Part shown: positions 39,322 through 47,302 of the stretch, one piece after another | Layout of the letters: each line of letters opens with the position of its first letter | Numbering within the stretch: position 1 is the first letter of the stretch | Notes under the pieces: model-generated | What the model was told of the DNA's origin: nothing | Database searches by the model: none | What the model saw: only the letters and a program-made list of their open reading frames with translations | Program-made: the position numbers and the translations under genes | DNA from: Deltaproteobacteria bacterium | GTDB lineage: Bacteria > Myxococcota_A > Polyangia > Polyangiales > Ga0077539 | Length of the DNA stretch: 64,000 nt | Assembly (NCBI GenBank): GCA_016704445.1 | Contig: JADJAE010000043.1 | Span: 29,940-93,939, forward strand | Direction of reading: 5' to 3'

Positions 39322-40497
39322 ATGAAGACCACGCTGCGGGTGCTGGGGCTCTCGATCTCGCTAGTCGTGGCGCTGTTCGTGTTCCTGTTCGTGGCCTACG
39401 GGATGCGGTCGAGGCTGCCTCCGTTGCCGCTGCGGGCGATCGACCGGGCGGAGGCGCTCTCGGCCTTCGAGGGAGAGCGCCAGGTCGCCACGCAGCTTGG
39501 GATGACCCTCTCCGAGGAGGGAGAAGCCTCGGTGACCCTGGTCGACGGCGTGGGCGTGTGGCGTCGCCCCATCGCCCTGGGAGAGCGGGAGTGCGTCGCG
39601 GTGATCGTGACGGCCTACGGGTACCAGTCGCCCCGCGCGCTGGCCGTGCAGGACGTCGCCGCCGACTCGTCGCGCATCACCACCCACCCGATCGCTCCCC
39701 TCTCGGTGCAGCGTGGCGAAGGGCTCGTCGCCCAGGTGCAGTGGTGCAATTGGGCCGCGCAGGCGCGCGTCGCCGTCGCCGAGACCCGAGGAACCGACCC
39801 GCTGATGAACTCACCCTTCCATGAAGGCGTGCTGCACTACGCGGTGTACCGGGGGCCCTGGGAGCGCGTGGGCGGCCCGCTCGCCCTCACCCGCGGCGAT
39901 CTCTCGGCGCCCGGTCTCGCCTCGCTCGGACCGGAGCCCGCGGTGCTCGCCGCGCAGCCGCAGGTTCCGCCCGGGGCGCGTTCGCTGGGCGCGGCGATCG
40001 AGCTCACCATGGCGGGCGCCCGGCTGCTCCCGGCCAACGCGACCACCTACCAGCGACTCTATGACGCCGTGCGGGGAGACCTCGACGCGGGGGTCAACCC
40101 GAGGGTGGATCCCTTCGTCCCGCCGGGCGACCGCTGGGGCCTCGGGCTGCCGGTGAACTTCCGTCAGGTGACCGAGACCGCGCTGCGAGGCGCTCGTCAG
40201 CCGCCCCTCCACGACGCCGTGATCGAGGTCGCGGAGAACCGCTTCCGCCGGGTGCTGCTGGTGGTCGACCAGGGGCGGCTGGGCGCCTCCTGCGCGACGC
40301 TGATGTTCACTCGCCTGGTGGTGGCCCAGGGAGCCGCGCTGATGAGGCACCAGGGAGCGGAGCGGGGCGTAGCGCTCCCGGCGCAGGGCAACGTGGTGAT
40401 CGACCGGCAGTGCCCCGCAGGGGGCGTGGTGATCTACACCGCGAGCGACAGCGACCAGGAGACGTACCGGCTCGACGTCTACGCGACGACGAACTGA
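39322..40497 (+). CDS. membrane-anchored protein of unknown function
   Basis: The 391-residue protein has an N-terminal membrane anchor (LGLSISLVVALFVFLFVAYG, about 8-27). A large, probably periplasmic part without clear repeats follows. Beta strands (AVIVTAYGYQSPRALAV, VQWCNWAAQARVAVAE) and a paired Cys late in the chain (SCATLMFTR, DRQCPAGGVVIYT) suggest a folded beta domain. No family was recognised. It is divergent from the DUF1517 gene (75 bp) and convergent with batE. Confidence 0.65.
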   Translation: MKTTLRVLGLSISLVVALFVFLFVAYGMRSRLPPLPLRAIDRAEALSAFEGERQVATQLGMTLSEEGEASVTLVDGVGVWRRPIALGERECVAVIVTAYGYQSPRALAVQDVAADSSRITTHPIAPLSVQRGEGLVAQVQWCNWAAQARVAVAETRGTDPLMNSPFHEGVLHYAVYRGPWERVGGPLALTRGDLSAPGLASLGPEPAVLAAQPQVPPGARSLGAAIELTMAGARLLPANATTYQRLYDAVRGDLDAGVNPRVDPFVPPGDRWGLGLPVNFRQVTETALRGARQPPLHDAVIEVAENRFRRVLLVVDQGRLGASCATLMFTRLVVAQGAALMRHQGAERGVALPAQGNVVIDRQCPAGGVVIYTASDSDQETYRLDVYATTN

Positions 40498-40532
40498 AGG
40501 GGGCCGACGACCACGACGGGGGCGACGCAGCC

Positions 40533-41300
40533 CTACAGCGCCCCGAGCTCGCTCGACTCCACCCAGCCCGTCGCTCCGGTGAGCGTCCGCACCCGGGTGA
40601 ACACCCCGTCGCGCGACACCCGCACCACCCGCTCTCCCTCGCGCACCGCCGCGTCGGGGATGCCGTCCACCCTCGCCGTCTGCCGCAGCCGCAGCCCGTG
40701 CAGCACCACCGCCTCGGGCGGGAGCGCCCTGCGCGCGGCCACCAGACCCAGCGCGCCCGCGGTCAGCGTCAGGGAGAGCACCAGGGCCACGGTGGTCCCG
40801 ACGCGCTCCAGCTCCGAGGTCACCTTCCTCCGGCGCCACACCGAGAGCACCACACCGAGCTCCCCCAGCACCCCCAGCAGCACCGCCCACCCGGGCGGAA
40901 CCAGCTCCCCGATCTGCACCCTCAGCGGCACCGCCTGCTCCACCACCGCCTGCCCGCTGCGACCCGCATCTCGCCTGGCGAGCCTCATCCGCGTCGACCG
41001 GAGGTTGTCCCTCGCCGCCCACATCAACGGCGCCCGCCGGAGCACCCGCTCGAAGCACCAGATGGCCTCGCCGTAGCGCTCCTGCCGCGCGTACACCGTG
41101 CCCAGGTCGTAGAGCACCCCGTCGCTGTCCACCCCCGCGGCGACCAGCTCCTCCAGCGAGCGCGCCGCCGTCGGCAGGTCTCCCCTCGCCTCCGCCGTGA
41201 ACGCCCGGTCGAGCAGCTCGCGAGCGCTCACCGCGCCCGCCGTCGACGCTGCGAGGCTCACCAGCGCCGCCATCAGCAGCGCCCGCAGTTGCCGCCTCAT
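40533..41300 (-). CDS. batE: BatE-like TPR/SH3 membrane protein
   Basis: The 255-residue product has a signal peptide, TPR helices at about 30-105 (LLDRAFTAEARGDLPTAARS, DLGTVYARQERYGEAIWCFE) and two membrane segments (WAVLLGVLGELGVVLSVW and TVALVLSLTLTAGALGLVAA). An SH3-like end follows (VRVSRDGVFTRVRTLTGATG). This layout matches BatE of aerotolerance operons, where it acts with BatD in the envelope. Its ATG overlaps the batD stop (ATGA). The vWA proteins BatA and BatB and the MoxR ATPase, usual partners, are not in this window. Confidence 0.8.
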   Translation of the reverse strand: MRRQLRALLMAALVSLAASTAGAVSARELLDRAFTAEARGDLPTAARSLEELVAAGVDSDGVLYDLGTVYARQERYGEAIWCFERVLRRAPLMWAARDNLRSTRMRLARRDAGRSGQAVVEQAVPLRVQIGELVPPGWAVLLGVLGELGVVLSVWRRRKVTSELERVGTTVALVLSLTLTAGALGLVAARRALPPEAVVLHGLRLRQTARVDGIPDAAVREGERVVRVSRDGVFTRVRTLTGATGWVESSELGAL

Positions 41301-43126
41301 GACGCCGCCTCCATCGCCTCGACCACCGCCCTCAGCTCACGCAGCGCCGCCGCCACCGCGTCGCGGTCCACCGCCGCGCCCGCGAAGCGCAGCCCGTCGC
41401 CCGCCTCCCTCGCCGCGCGCGCCCGCTGCGTCAGCGCCTCGTCCAGCGACCTCGCTCCCCGCTCGGCCCGGTCGAGCGCCCTCGCCCCGAGGCCCAGCGC
41501 GCCCGCCGCGTCGCCCGCCGCCAGGGCCGCGTCCGCCTGCGCCAGCAGCGATCGCGGGTCGTTCTTCGCCGTCTCCGCCTTCACCACCCGCCGCGCCCTC
41601 GACCACCGCCGCAGCCCGTAGCCAAGGCCCGCCAGCAGCACCGCGCCCGGGACCACCGACAGCGTCCCCCACACCCGCAGCGGCGTCGTGAAGAAGCTCG
41701 TCGAGGGCTTCAGGGATACGTCCCTCTGTAATCCTTCGAGCGCGATGGACGGGTCCTGCGGGTCGGCGGCCTCCTCCGCGGGGCGCGCCGTTCCGGTCGC
41801 CACGATCACCGGCAGCACCACCTGCGACGACTGGTAGCGCCGGGTGGACGGGTCGAACCACGGCACCGTCAGCGTCGGCAGCGTGAAGCTCCCGGGGCGG
41901 TCGGCCACCACGCGGTACTCGTTGACCACGTCGCCCCGCAGCGGCTCGGCGTTGCGGTCGACCGCCGAGCGCGAGCTGCCGGGCAGCACCCGGAGGCCCT
42001 CCACCCCGCGCGGCGACGGGAGCGTCACGCTCCCCAGGTAGCCGTTGCCCTGCGCCCTCACGGTCAGCGTGGCGGTCTCCCCCACCGGGACCTCCGGCCG
42101 GTCGATGCTGGCGCTGATCGAGAGCGGACCGATGGTGCCCGGCACATAGCCCGGAGGACGGCCCTCCATCGGCGGCTCGCGCGCCTCGATCACGATGGCG
42201 GGGGTGCTGAGCTCCTCCCGTCGACGCCGGCCGAAGAAGCCGTCGCCCTCGATGTACTCCACCCCCATGCGAAGCGGACCGATCTCCAGCCGACCCGCGT
42301 GCGTGGGGAAGAGCGCGAGGCGGCGCACCATCCCAGCGGTCATGGTCCAGCTGCCGACGCGCTGGGGGATCCATCGCTGGGCGCACACCTGCCGGGGCTC
42401 CATCAGCACCTCGGACCAGAAGCCGTCGAGGGTCGCCTCTCGCATGGGCTCGCAGCCCGCCTCGTTGGCCGGGACGTAGATGAACGCGCGGTAGATCACC
42501 TGCTGCCCGACGTAGGGCTCGGCGACGTCGACCACCGCGCGCAGGAAGCCCGTGGGCGAGGCCTGGGCGCCGGTGAGGGTGCCGTCCGGAGGGACGTCCG
42601 GGCCGGTGGGGAGCGCGGGCTCGGGCGGAGGCTCGACGGGGTCGAAGAAGCCCGGGAAGGGGTTGTTGAAGCCCGGGTCGGGCGTCACCTGCGGCGCGTT
42701 GCCCGACGAGCGGCCGACGTTGATGGCGAGCGGCGCGAGCTGGGCGATGACGCGCCCCTCGGACGAGCGGGCCATGGCGTTGCGGACGACGTAGCGCCCC
42801 GGCCTCCGCGCCCTCACCACGTAGGTCACCGACGAGCGGAACATGAACATCCCACCGCCCATCATCATCCCCGACGGCACCGTCGGAGGATCAGGTCGGG
42901 AGAGCACGTCGAGCCCGTCGGGCATCGTGAGCGGCTGCACCACCACCCCCGCGCCGCCCTGCATCGAGACCCCGTAGATGATGTGGAAGGGCTCCCCCGC
43001 GACCGGCTGCGGCGGATCGATGGAGAGCTGCAGCGCCACCTGGGCGCGCGCCTCGGAGGCCCACGCCACGGAGAGCGCGAGGGCGTGGGCGGAGCACAGC
43101 TGGCGGAGGGATCGTCGGCGAAGCAC
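41297..43126 (-). CDS. batD: BatD-like periplasmic beta-sandwich protein with C-terminal membrane anchor
   Basis: About 609 residues from GTG 43126; a TTG three codons upstream is an alternative. A signal peptide (LCSAHALALSVAWASEARAQ) leads to repeated beta-sandwich modules typical of the oxygen-tolerance family: VALQLSIDPPQPVAGEPFHI, YVGQQVIYRAFIYVP, IDRPEVPVGETATLTVRAQG, then VVADRPGSFTLPTLTVPWFD. One C-terminal membrane segment (VVPGAVLLAGLGYGLRRW, about 470-490) and a cytoplasmic helical tail (about 110 residues) end the chain. It overlaps batE by 4 bp. Unlike complete bat operons, no BatA, BatB or MoxR is linked. Confidence 0.85.
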   Translation of the reverse strand: MLRRRSLRQLCSAHALALSVAWASEARAQVALQLSIDPPQPVAGEPFHIIYGVSMQGGAGVVVQPLTMPDGLDVLSRPDPPTVPSGMMMGGGMFMFRSSVTYVVRARRPGRYVVRNAMARSSEGRVIAQLAPLAINVGRSSGNAPQVTPDPGFNNPFPGFFDPVEPPPEPALPTGPDVPPDGTLTGAQASPTGFLRAVVDVAEPYVGQQVIYRAFIYVPANEAGCEPMREATLDGFWSEVLMEPRQVCAQRWIPQRVGSWTMTAGMVRRLALFPTHAGRLEIGPLRMGVEYIEGDGFFGRRRREELSTPAIVIEAREPPMEGRPPGYVPGTIGPLSISASIDRPEVPVGETATLTVRAQGNGYLGSVTLPSPRGVEGLRVLPGSSRSAVDRNAEPLRGDVVNEYRVVADRPGSFTLPTLTVPWFDPSTRRYQSSQVVLPVIVATGTARPAEEAADPQDPSIALEGLQRDVSLKPSTSFFTTPLRVWGTLSVVPGAVLLAGLGYGLRRWSRARRVVKAETAKNDPRSLLAQADAALAAGDAAGALGLGARALDRAERGARSLDEALTQRARAAREAGDGLRFAGAAVDRDAVAAALRELRAVVEAMEAAS

Positions 43127-43234
43127 GGAGGTCAATGGCGCATCGGGGCAGAAGGGGTTCTCGCGAGGGGAGCGCAAGCTAGCGCAGGGGATTTCTGGCG
43201 TCACGGGTTCATGCGATGAAGCGCGGCACCTGCG

Positions 43235-44044
43235 ATGAACGACCCTGTTGCCGCGCCTCTCCATGTCGACGACCGCGGCGCCGGAGCGCCCGTCGTGCTG
43301 CTGCACAGCAGCGGAATGTCCTCTCGCCAGTGGAGGTCGCTCTCGGAGCGCCTCGCCGCGAGCCACCGGGTGCTCGCGCCCGACTTCCTCGGCTCGGGGA
43401 AGAACCCTCCTTGGAGCGATGATGTTCCCTTCGGGTACGAGCTCGACGTGGCGCTTGTGGCGAAGGCGCTCGACGCGCTCGACGCGCCGGTGCACCTCGT
43501 CGGCCACTCCTACGGCGGCCTCGTCGCGCTCGCCCTCGCCCGCACGCGGCCTCACCGCGTTCGCTCGCTCGCCGTGTACGACCCGGTGGCCTTCGGCGTG
43601 CTGCACGACCCGCCCGACGCCGTGGGCCTCGCCGACCTCATGAGGGCCGGGTCGCAGCCCATCTTCACCGACGAGTCCCTCGGCGGCGGCGAAGCGTGGC
43701 TGGAGACCTTCGTCAACTACTGGAACGGCCCGGACGCCTGGCGCTCGCTCCCCGCCGCGTCGAGGGAGCAGTTTCTCCGTGTGGGGCGGGTGGTGTTTCG
43801 CGAGGTGTCGTCGCTGATGGCCGACCGCACCGGCGCGGCGGCCTACGCAGCGCTGACGGCGCCGACGCTGCTGATCGCGGGCGAGCTCTCCCCGGCCGCG
43901 GCGCGACGGGTGGGCGAGGTGCTCCTCGGGGCGCTGCCCGACGCGAGACGAGAGGTGGTGAAGGGCGCGGGGCACATGGGTCCGCTCACCCACGCGGGCG
44001 CGGTGGAGGAGCTGATCGCGAGGCACATCGAGGCGACGACGTAG
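43235..44044 (+). CDS. alpha/beta hydrolase
   Basis: The 269-residue protein has a canonical fold: VVLLHSSGMSSRQW with the oxyanion HSSGM, nucleophile elbow GHSYGG (Ser92), and C-terminal GAGHMGPLTHAG with the catalytic His. An acid near LIAGELS (about 220) completes the triad. A helical cap of about 60 residues sits between them. The closest general relatives are hydrolases of the AB-hydrolase_6 type, with no readable substrate. It is divergent from batD across about 108 bp and ends just before a long palindromic repeat. Confidence 0.85.
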   Translation: MNDPVAAPLHVDDRGAGAPVVLLHSSGMSSRQWRSLSERLAASHRVLAPDFLGSGKNPPWSDDVPFGYELDVALVAKALDALDAPVHLVGHSYGGLVALALARTRPHRVRSLAVYDPVAFGVLHDPPDAVGLADLMRAGSQPIFTDESLGGGEAWLETFVNYWNGPDAWRSLPAASREQFLRVGRVVFREVSSLMADRTGAAAYAALTAPTLLIAGELSPAAARRVGEVLLGALPDARREVVKGAGHMGPLTHAGAVEELIARHIEATT

Positions 44045-44059
44045 CGGGCGGCGAGGGAC

Positions 44060-44542
44060 GCGAGACCTCACCCCCAACCCCTCTCCCTAAAGGGAGAGGG
44101 GGCGAAAGATCATGATTTTACGACGTTTTCTCTCGGACCGGCCCCCCTCTCCCTTTAGGGACTGATGGTTGACCTCATCTTCGCCGATGCGAAAGGGGCT
44201 CAAACCGCTGTGGTGCTGGGGTTCCGCGCGATGGCGCGTCACCCCAGGCAATAACACGATGGCCGCCCCGGGCACTGCCGGGCTCCGGTCGGCCGTCGCT
44301 GGGCTCACATCGCCCAGCGCCCTGCGATCTCGAAGAAGGGACGTCGAAGGTCGTCGCTCCGTCCTGAGCAAGCGATGTCCGACCGGAGCCCCGGGCAGTG
44401 CGGGGCGGCCATCGTGTTATTGCCTGGGGTGACGCGCCATCGCGCGGAACCCCAGCGATCCAGCGGGTTGCGACACCTTCCCGTCGCCCGAGATGAGGTC
44501 AACCATCAGCTTTAGGGAGAGGGGTTGGGGGTGAGGTCTCGC
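44060..44542. repeat. long palindrome with 32-bp perfect outer arms, split by a mobile element
   Basis: The arm GCGAGACCTCACCCCCAACC... (44060-44091) has its exact reverse complement at 44511-44542. Between the arms lie a short loop region with its own hairpin (CCCTCTCCC TTTA GGGAGAGGG) and the 348-bp inserted element. Excising the element together with one 9-bp duplicate rebuilds an uninterrupted palindrome of about 126 bp, located between the hydrolase stop and the next minus-strand gene's stop. Terminator-like function for both genes is plausible. Confidence 0.85.
44162..44509. mobile_element. MITE-like element, copy 1 (348 bp, terminal inverted repeats, 9-bp target duplication)
   Basis: Ends are CTGATGGTTGACCTCATCT and its reverse complement. 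Inward, both arms continue to match for about 130 bases (GGGGTTCCGCGCGATGGCGC, then AATAACACGATGGCCGCCCC). Flanks are the perfect direct repeat CTTTAGGGA (44153-44161 and 44510-44518), which fits target duplication on insertion. There is no coding sequence. The same element sits inverted at 51042-51392, near-identical in sequence. It needs a transposase from elsewhere. Confidence 0.85.
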
Positions 44543-44575
44543 GGCAGACGCCCAGCCACCCGTCAGGGCAACGGG

Positions 44576-45601
44576 CTAGAAGCGCCCGCCGAGGCCGAGC
44601 GTGAGCCCGCCCGCCAGCGGCGAGACGTCCCAGCGCAGCGTCGCGCGCCCTTCGCCCCGGTGGGTCAGGCGATCGACGATGAACCAGGTCGCGCCGCCCA
44701 GCACCGCGGCCGCGCCGACGGCGAGCGCCACGTTGGTGGCCGTGAGGTAGGACTCGTAGCGCCGGTCGTGCGTGAGCGCCTCGGGCGAGCAGTTGAGGCC
44801 GTTGACGTCGCACGCCGCGATGCGGTCGCTGCGCTCGCCCGACGCCAGGCCGAAGAACACCCCGCCGAGGGCGAGCGCCACGACGCCGGAGCCAGCGACG
44901 ATCCACGGGCCGACGGTGGCGCCGCGCGTCGCCGCGACGACCGGCGGGGCCACGGCGACGGCCGGAGGGAGCACGACCGGAGGCGCCACCACGGGGACCG
45001 GCTCCACGACCACAGGCTCCGCCTCGAGGCGCACCTCCACCGGCTCGGTCTGGCTCGCGGCGACCTGCACTTCTCGGCGAAACGGCAGGTGCCCCGGGGC
45101 GCTCGCCTCGACGACCACCACCCCAGGCAGCACCGGGTAGGGGACGTCGTGGAGCGTCGCCGGGAGCTCGGCCTGCTGCACCCTCACCACCAGGCCCTGA
45201 GGGGGCGGCGAGGGGACGCGCACCGTGACCCGACCGACGCGGGCCTCGGACTCCGTCACGATGGCCCGGCACGCCTGGAGCACGCCGTCGCGGTTGCGGA
45301 GCGTCACGTCGGCCTCGGCGGCGCGAGCGCAGGCGCCGCTGTAGCCCAGCGCCTCGACCGGGTGGCCGAGCGCCAGGTGCTCCCGAGCGAGGAAGTACTG
45401 GATCGACGGGGTCACGCGTAGCCGAGCCGCGCGCTCGGCGAGCTGGACCGCCTGCGCGTGGTCGCCCGCCGCCGCGGCCGCCTCCGCCTGGACGATGAGG
45501 CCCCTGCGCGCGACGTCGGCGGGGCTCTCCTGGGCCAGCGCGGACGCGCCCCAGAGGCAGAGGGTGGTGAGCAGCGCGCCCGAGGCAATCCCCTGTCGCA
45601 T
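44576..45601 (-). CDS. exported TPR-like protein with two C-terminal membrane segments
   Basis: The 341-residue protein has a signal peptide (LLTTLCLWGASALAQ), TPR-like helices (30-115; VQAEAAAAAGDHAQAVQLAE, then YFLAREHLALGHPVEALGYS), and a PEGA-like beta domain (125-200; VTVRVPSPPPQGLVVRV, VEASAPGHLPFRREVQV). A Pro/Val-rich linker leads to two hydrophobic segments (WIVAGSGVVALALGGVFFGL and ATNVALAVGAAAVLGGATWF). The layout parallels the TPR-PEGA protein at 5394-6377. Both lie beside a Ser/Thr kinase gene: this one is 21 bp downstream of the 45623-47014 kinase on the same strand. Confidence 0.75.
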   Translation of the reverse strand: MRQGIASGALLTTLCLWGASALAQESPADVARRGLIVQAEAAAAAGDHAQAVQLAERAARLRVTPSIQYFLAREHLALGHPVEALGYSGACARAAEADVTLRNRDGVLQACRAIVTESEARVGRVTVRVPSPPPQGLVVRVQQAELPATLHDVPYPVLPGVVVVEASAPGHLPFRREVQVAASQTEPVEVRLEAEPVVVEPVPVVAPPVVLPPAVAVAPPVVAATRGATVGPWIVAGSGVVALALGGVFFGLASGERSDRIAACDVNGLNCSPEALTHDRRYESYLTATNVALAVGAAAVLGGATWFIVDRLTHRGEGRATLRWDVSPLAGGLTLGLGGRF

Positions 45602-45622
45602 CCGGCGATGAACTCCCTCTCT

Positions 45623-47014
45623 CTACTCGATCACGATGCTGGGGACGACCGCGGGAGGCCGCGGAGCCGGGCTCGGGGCGGCGCGGCGCGGCGCGGAGGC
45701 GACAGTACCGACGAGCGACCTCACTCGTGGCCCCCGGCGAGGGAAGGCCCCGATGTCGTTCGCCTCGGCGTGCGCTCGAAGGGGCGCTGGAGCGACGACC
45801 ACGGCGGTGGGAGCGGCGACCACGGCGGTGGGAGGCTCGACCGACGCCGGAGCGCTGGGAGGCGCCAGGGCGAGCGCGGGGCGAGCGGTGGCGGCCGGAG
45901 CGGGCGCATCGGAGCGGGTCGCCGAACGGACGCCGAGGGCGACGAGAGGGAGCGCGAGGGCCGCGAGGGCAGGGATGATCCAGCGGGCGCGGGGTGGGCG
46001 GGGCTGCGGCGCGCGCTCGGCGGGGGTGACGCGCCTCGCACCCGCGGGGACGGTCTCGGCCGCCATCGACGGGGCGCGCGAGCGGCTCGATCGCCAGGCC
46101 GCCTCGGCCAGGCTGAGGGAGGACTCGAGCGCGGAGAGGAGCTCGTCGGCGTTGGGGTAGCGGTCCATCGGGCGCAGCGAGAGGGCGCGCGCCAGGACGG
46201 GCTCCCAGGGGCCGACGTCGACCCCGAAGCGCCCCGGGGTGGGGCGCTCCCGGTCGAGGATGTCGGAGTAGATCGCGACCGTGTCGACGCTGCGGTAGGC
46301 CCGGTGGCCCATGAGCATCTCGACGAGGACGAGCGCGAGGGCGTGCACGTCCGTCCACGGGCCGGTGCGGGCGCGGCTGAGCTGCTCGGGCGCCGCGTAG
46401 TGGAGCGAGTACGACGAGCCCCCGGTCTGCGTGGCGGTCTGCCCGCTGCCAGGCTGCTCGTCGGCTTCCATGACCTTGGCGATGCCGAAGTCGAGCACGC
46501 GCAGCCCGGCCTCGCCGCGCCGCGCCTTCACCAGCATCATGTTGGCGGGCTTGATGTCACGATGGGCGATGCCCGCCTCGTGGGCGCACGACAGGGCATC
46601 GAAGGCCGGGCGCAGCAGCTCGAGCGCCTCGGCGGGGGAGCGCCCGACGTCGGGGCGAGCCTCGAGGTCGGCTTCGAGGGTGCGGCCCTCGATCCAATCG
46701 AGGGCCATCCACGGGGTCTCCCCCGAGGCGATGCTCACCGAGCCATAGTCGAGCACGCGCGCGATGGCGGGGTGGGCGAGCGCGGCGAGGGTGCGCGCCT
46801 CGAGCCTGAACCCATCGAGAAACTCCGCGCGGAGCTCGCCCTCGTAGCGATCGGGCACCATCAGCACCTTGATCGCGACGGGCGCATCGAGCTCGATGTG
46901 GCGAGCGTAGTAGACGGAGCCGAAGCCGCCCCTGGCGACGAAGCGCTCGACCTCGTACTTGTCGGCGAGCGTTCGACCCACCAGGCCAAACACGTCGGAC
47001 TTGTCTACCGTCAT
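45623..47014 (-). CDS. Ser/Thr protein kinase with C-terminal membrane segment
   Basis: The 463-residue protein starts at MTVDKSDVFGLVGRTLADKY. The kinase domain is complete: glycine loop ARGGFGSVY (28-36), VAIK lysine 49, AHRDIKPANMM (about 150), DFGIAK (about 175), and activation end YAAPEQLSRA. A membrane segment lies near 346 (WIIPALAALALPLVALGV), followed by a Pro/Ala-rich outer tail. It is of the Pkn type and parallels the first kinase of the window. A longer reading frame (start 47110) is rejected because it enters the upstream repeat. It is probably co-transcribed with the TPR protein that follows. Confidence 0.93.
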   Translation of the reverse strand: MTVDKSDVFGLVGRTLADKYEVERFVARGGFGSVYYARHIELDAPVAIKVLMVPDRYEGELRAEFLDGFRLEARTLAALAHPAIARVLDYGSVSIASGETPWMALDWIEGRTLEADLEARPDVGRSPAEALELLRPAFDALSCAHEAGIAHRDIKPANMMLVKARRGEAGLRVLDFGIAKVMEADEQPGSGQTATQTGGSSYSLHYAAPEQLSRARTGPWTDVHALALVLVEMLMGHRAYRSVDTVAIYSDILDRERPTPGRFGVDVGPWEPVLARALSLRPMDRYPNADELLSALESSLSLAEAAWRSSRSRAPSMAAETVPAGARRVTPAERAPQPRPPRARWIIPALAALALPLVALGVRSATRSDAPAPAATARPALALAPPSAPASVEPPTAVVAAPTAVVVAPAPLRAHAEANDIGAFPRRGPRVRSLVGTVASAPRRAAPSPAPRPPAVVPSIVIE

Positions 47015-47105
47015 GTGGTCCGCCTTGCCAGGAGGCGACTCTAGAAGATCGTCCGCTGAAACTCCAGCCTCGCCCCCCTGCGAGAGCGCCGCGGGCACCA
47101 GCCAA

Positions 47106-47283
47106 TTCAAGGTGCCATGCGCCCGTCGCCGCGCCCTGAAGGACGCGGCAACGCCTGCAGCAGTGAAGCCCGCACGCGGGCTGGTCGCGGTCCATGGACA
47201 TCGTACAGGCCGTTGCGGCCTTCATGGCTGCACGCGTTGCCGCGTCCTTCAGGGCGCGGCGACGGGCGCATCGGCACCTTGAA
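47106..47283. repeat. palindromic intergenic element, family B copy 1
   Basis: The arms of about 49 bp (TTCAAGGTGCC...GCGGCAACGC) differ by one base. A central region reads ...GCCTGCAG..GTGAAGCCCGCACGCGGG...AGGCCGTTGCGGCC..., and includes smaller stems. It lies between the FG-GAP gene stop (47303) and the kinase start (47014), both on the minus strand, so it may end the FG-GAP transcript. A related element is at 62223-62373. Confidence 0.8.
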
Positions 47284-47302
47284 AGGGGTGGCCGCGGGCA
47301 CC

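Noticed and set aside
44162..44509. Small open frames inside the ~350-bp elements
   Set aside because: The same sequence is read in both arms because of the palindrome; too short and unlike any transposase.
47014..47110. Longer start of the second kinase (495 codons)
   Set aside because: The extra codons reach the edge of the palindromic repeat and add no conserved sequence; MTVDKSDVF is the natural start.
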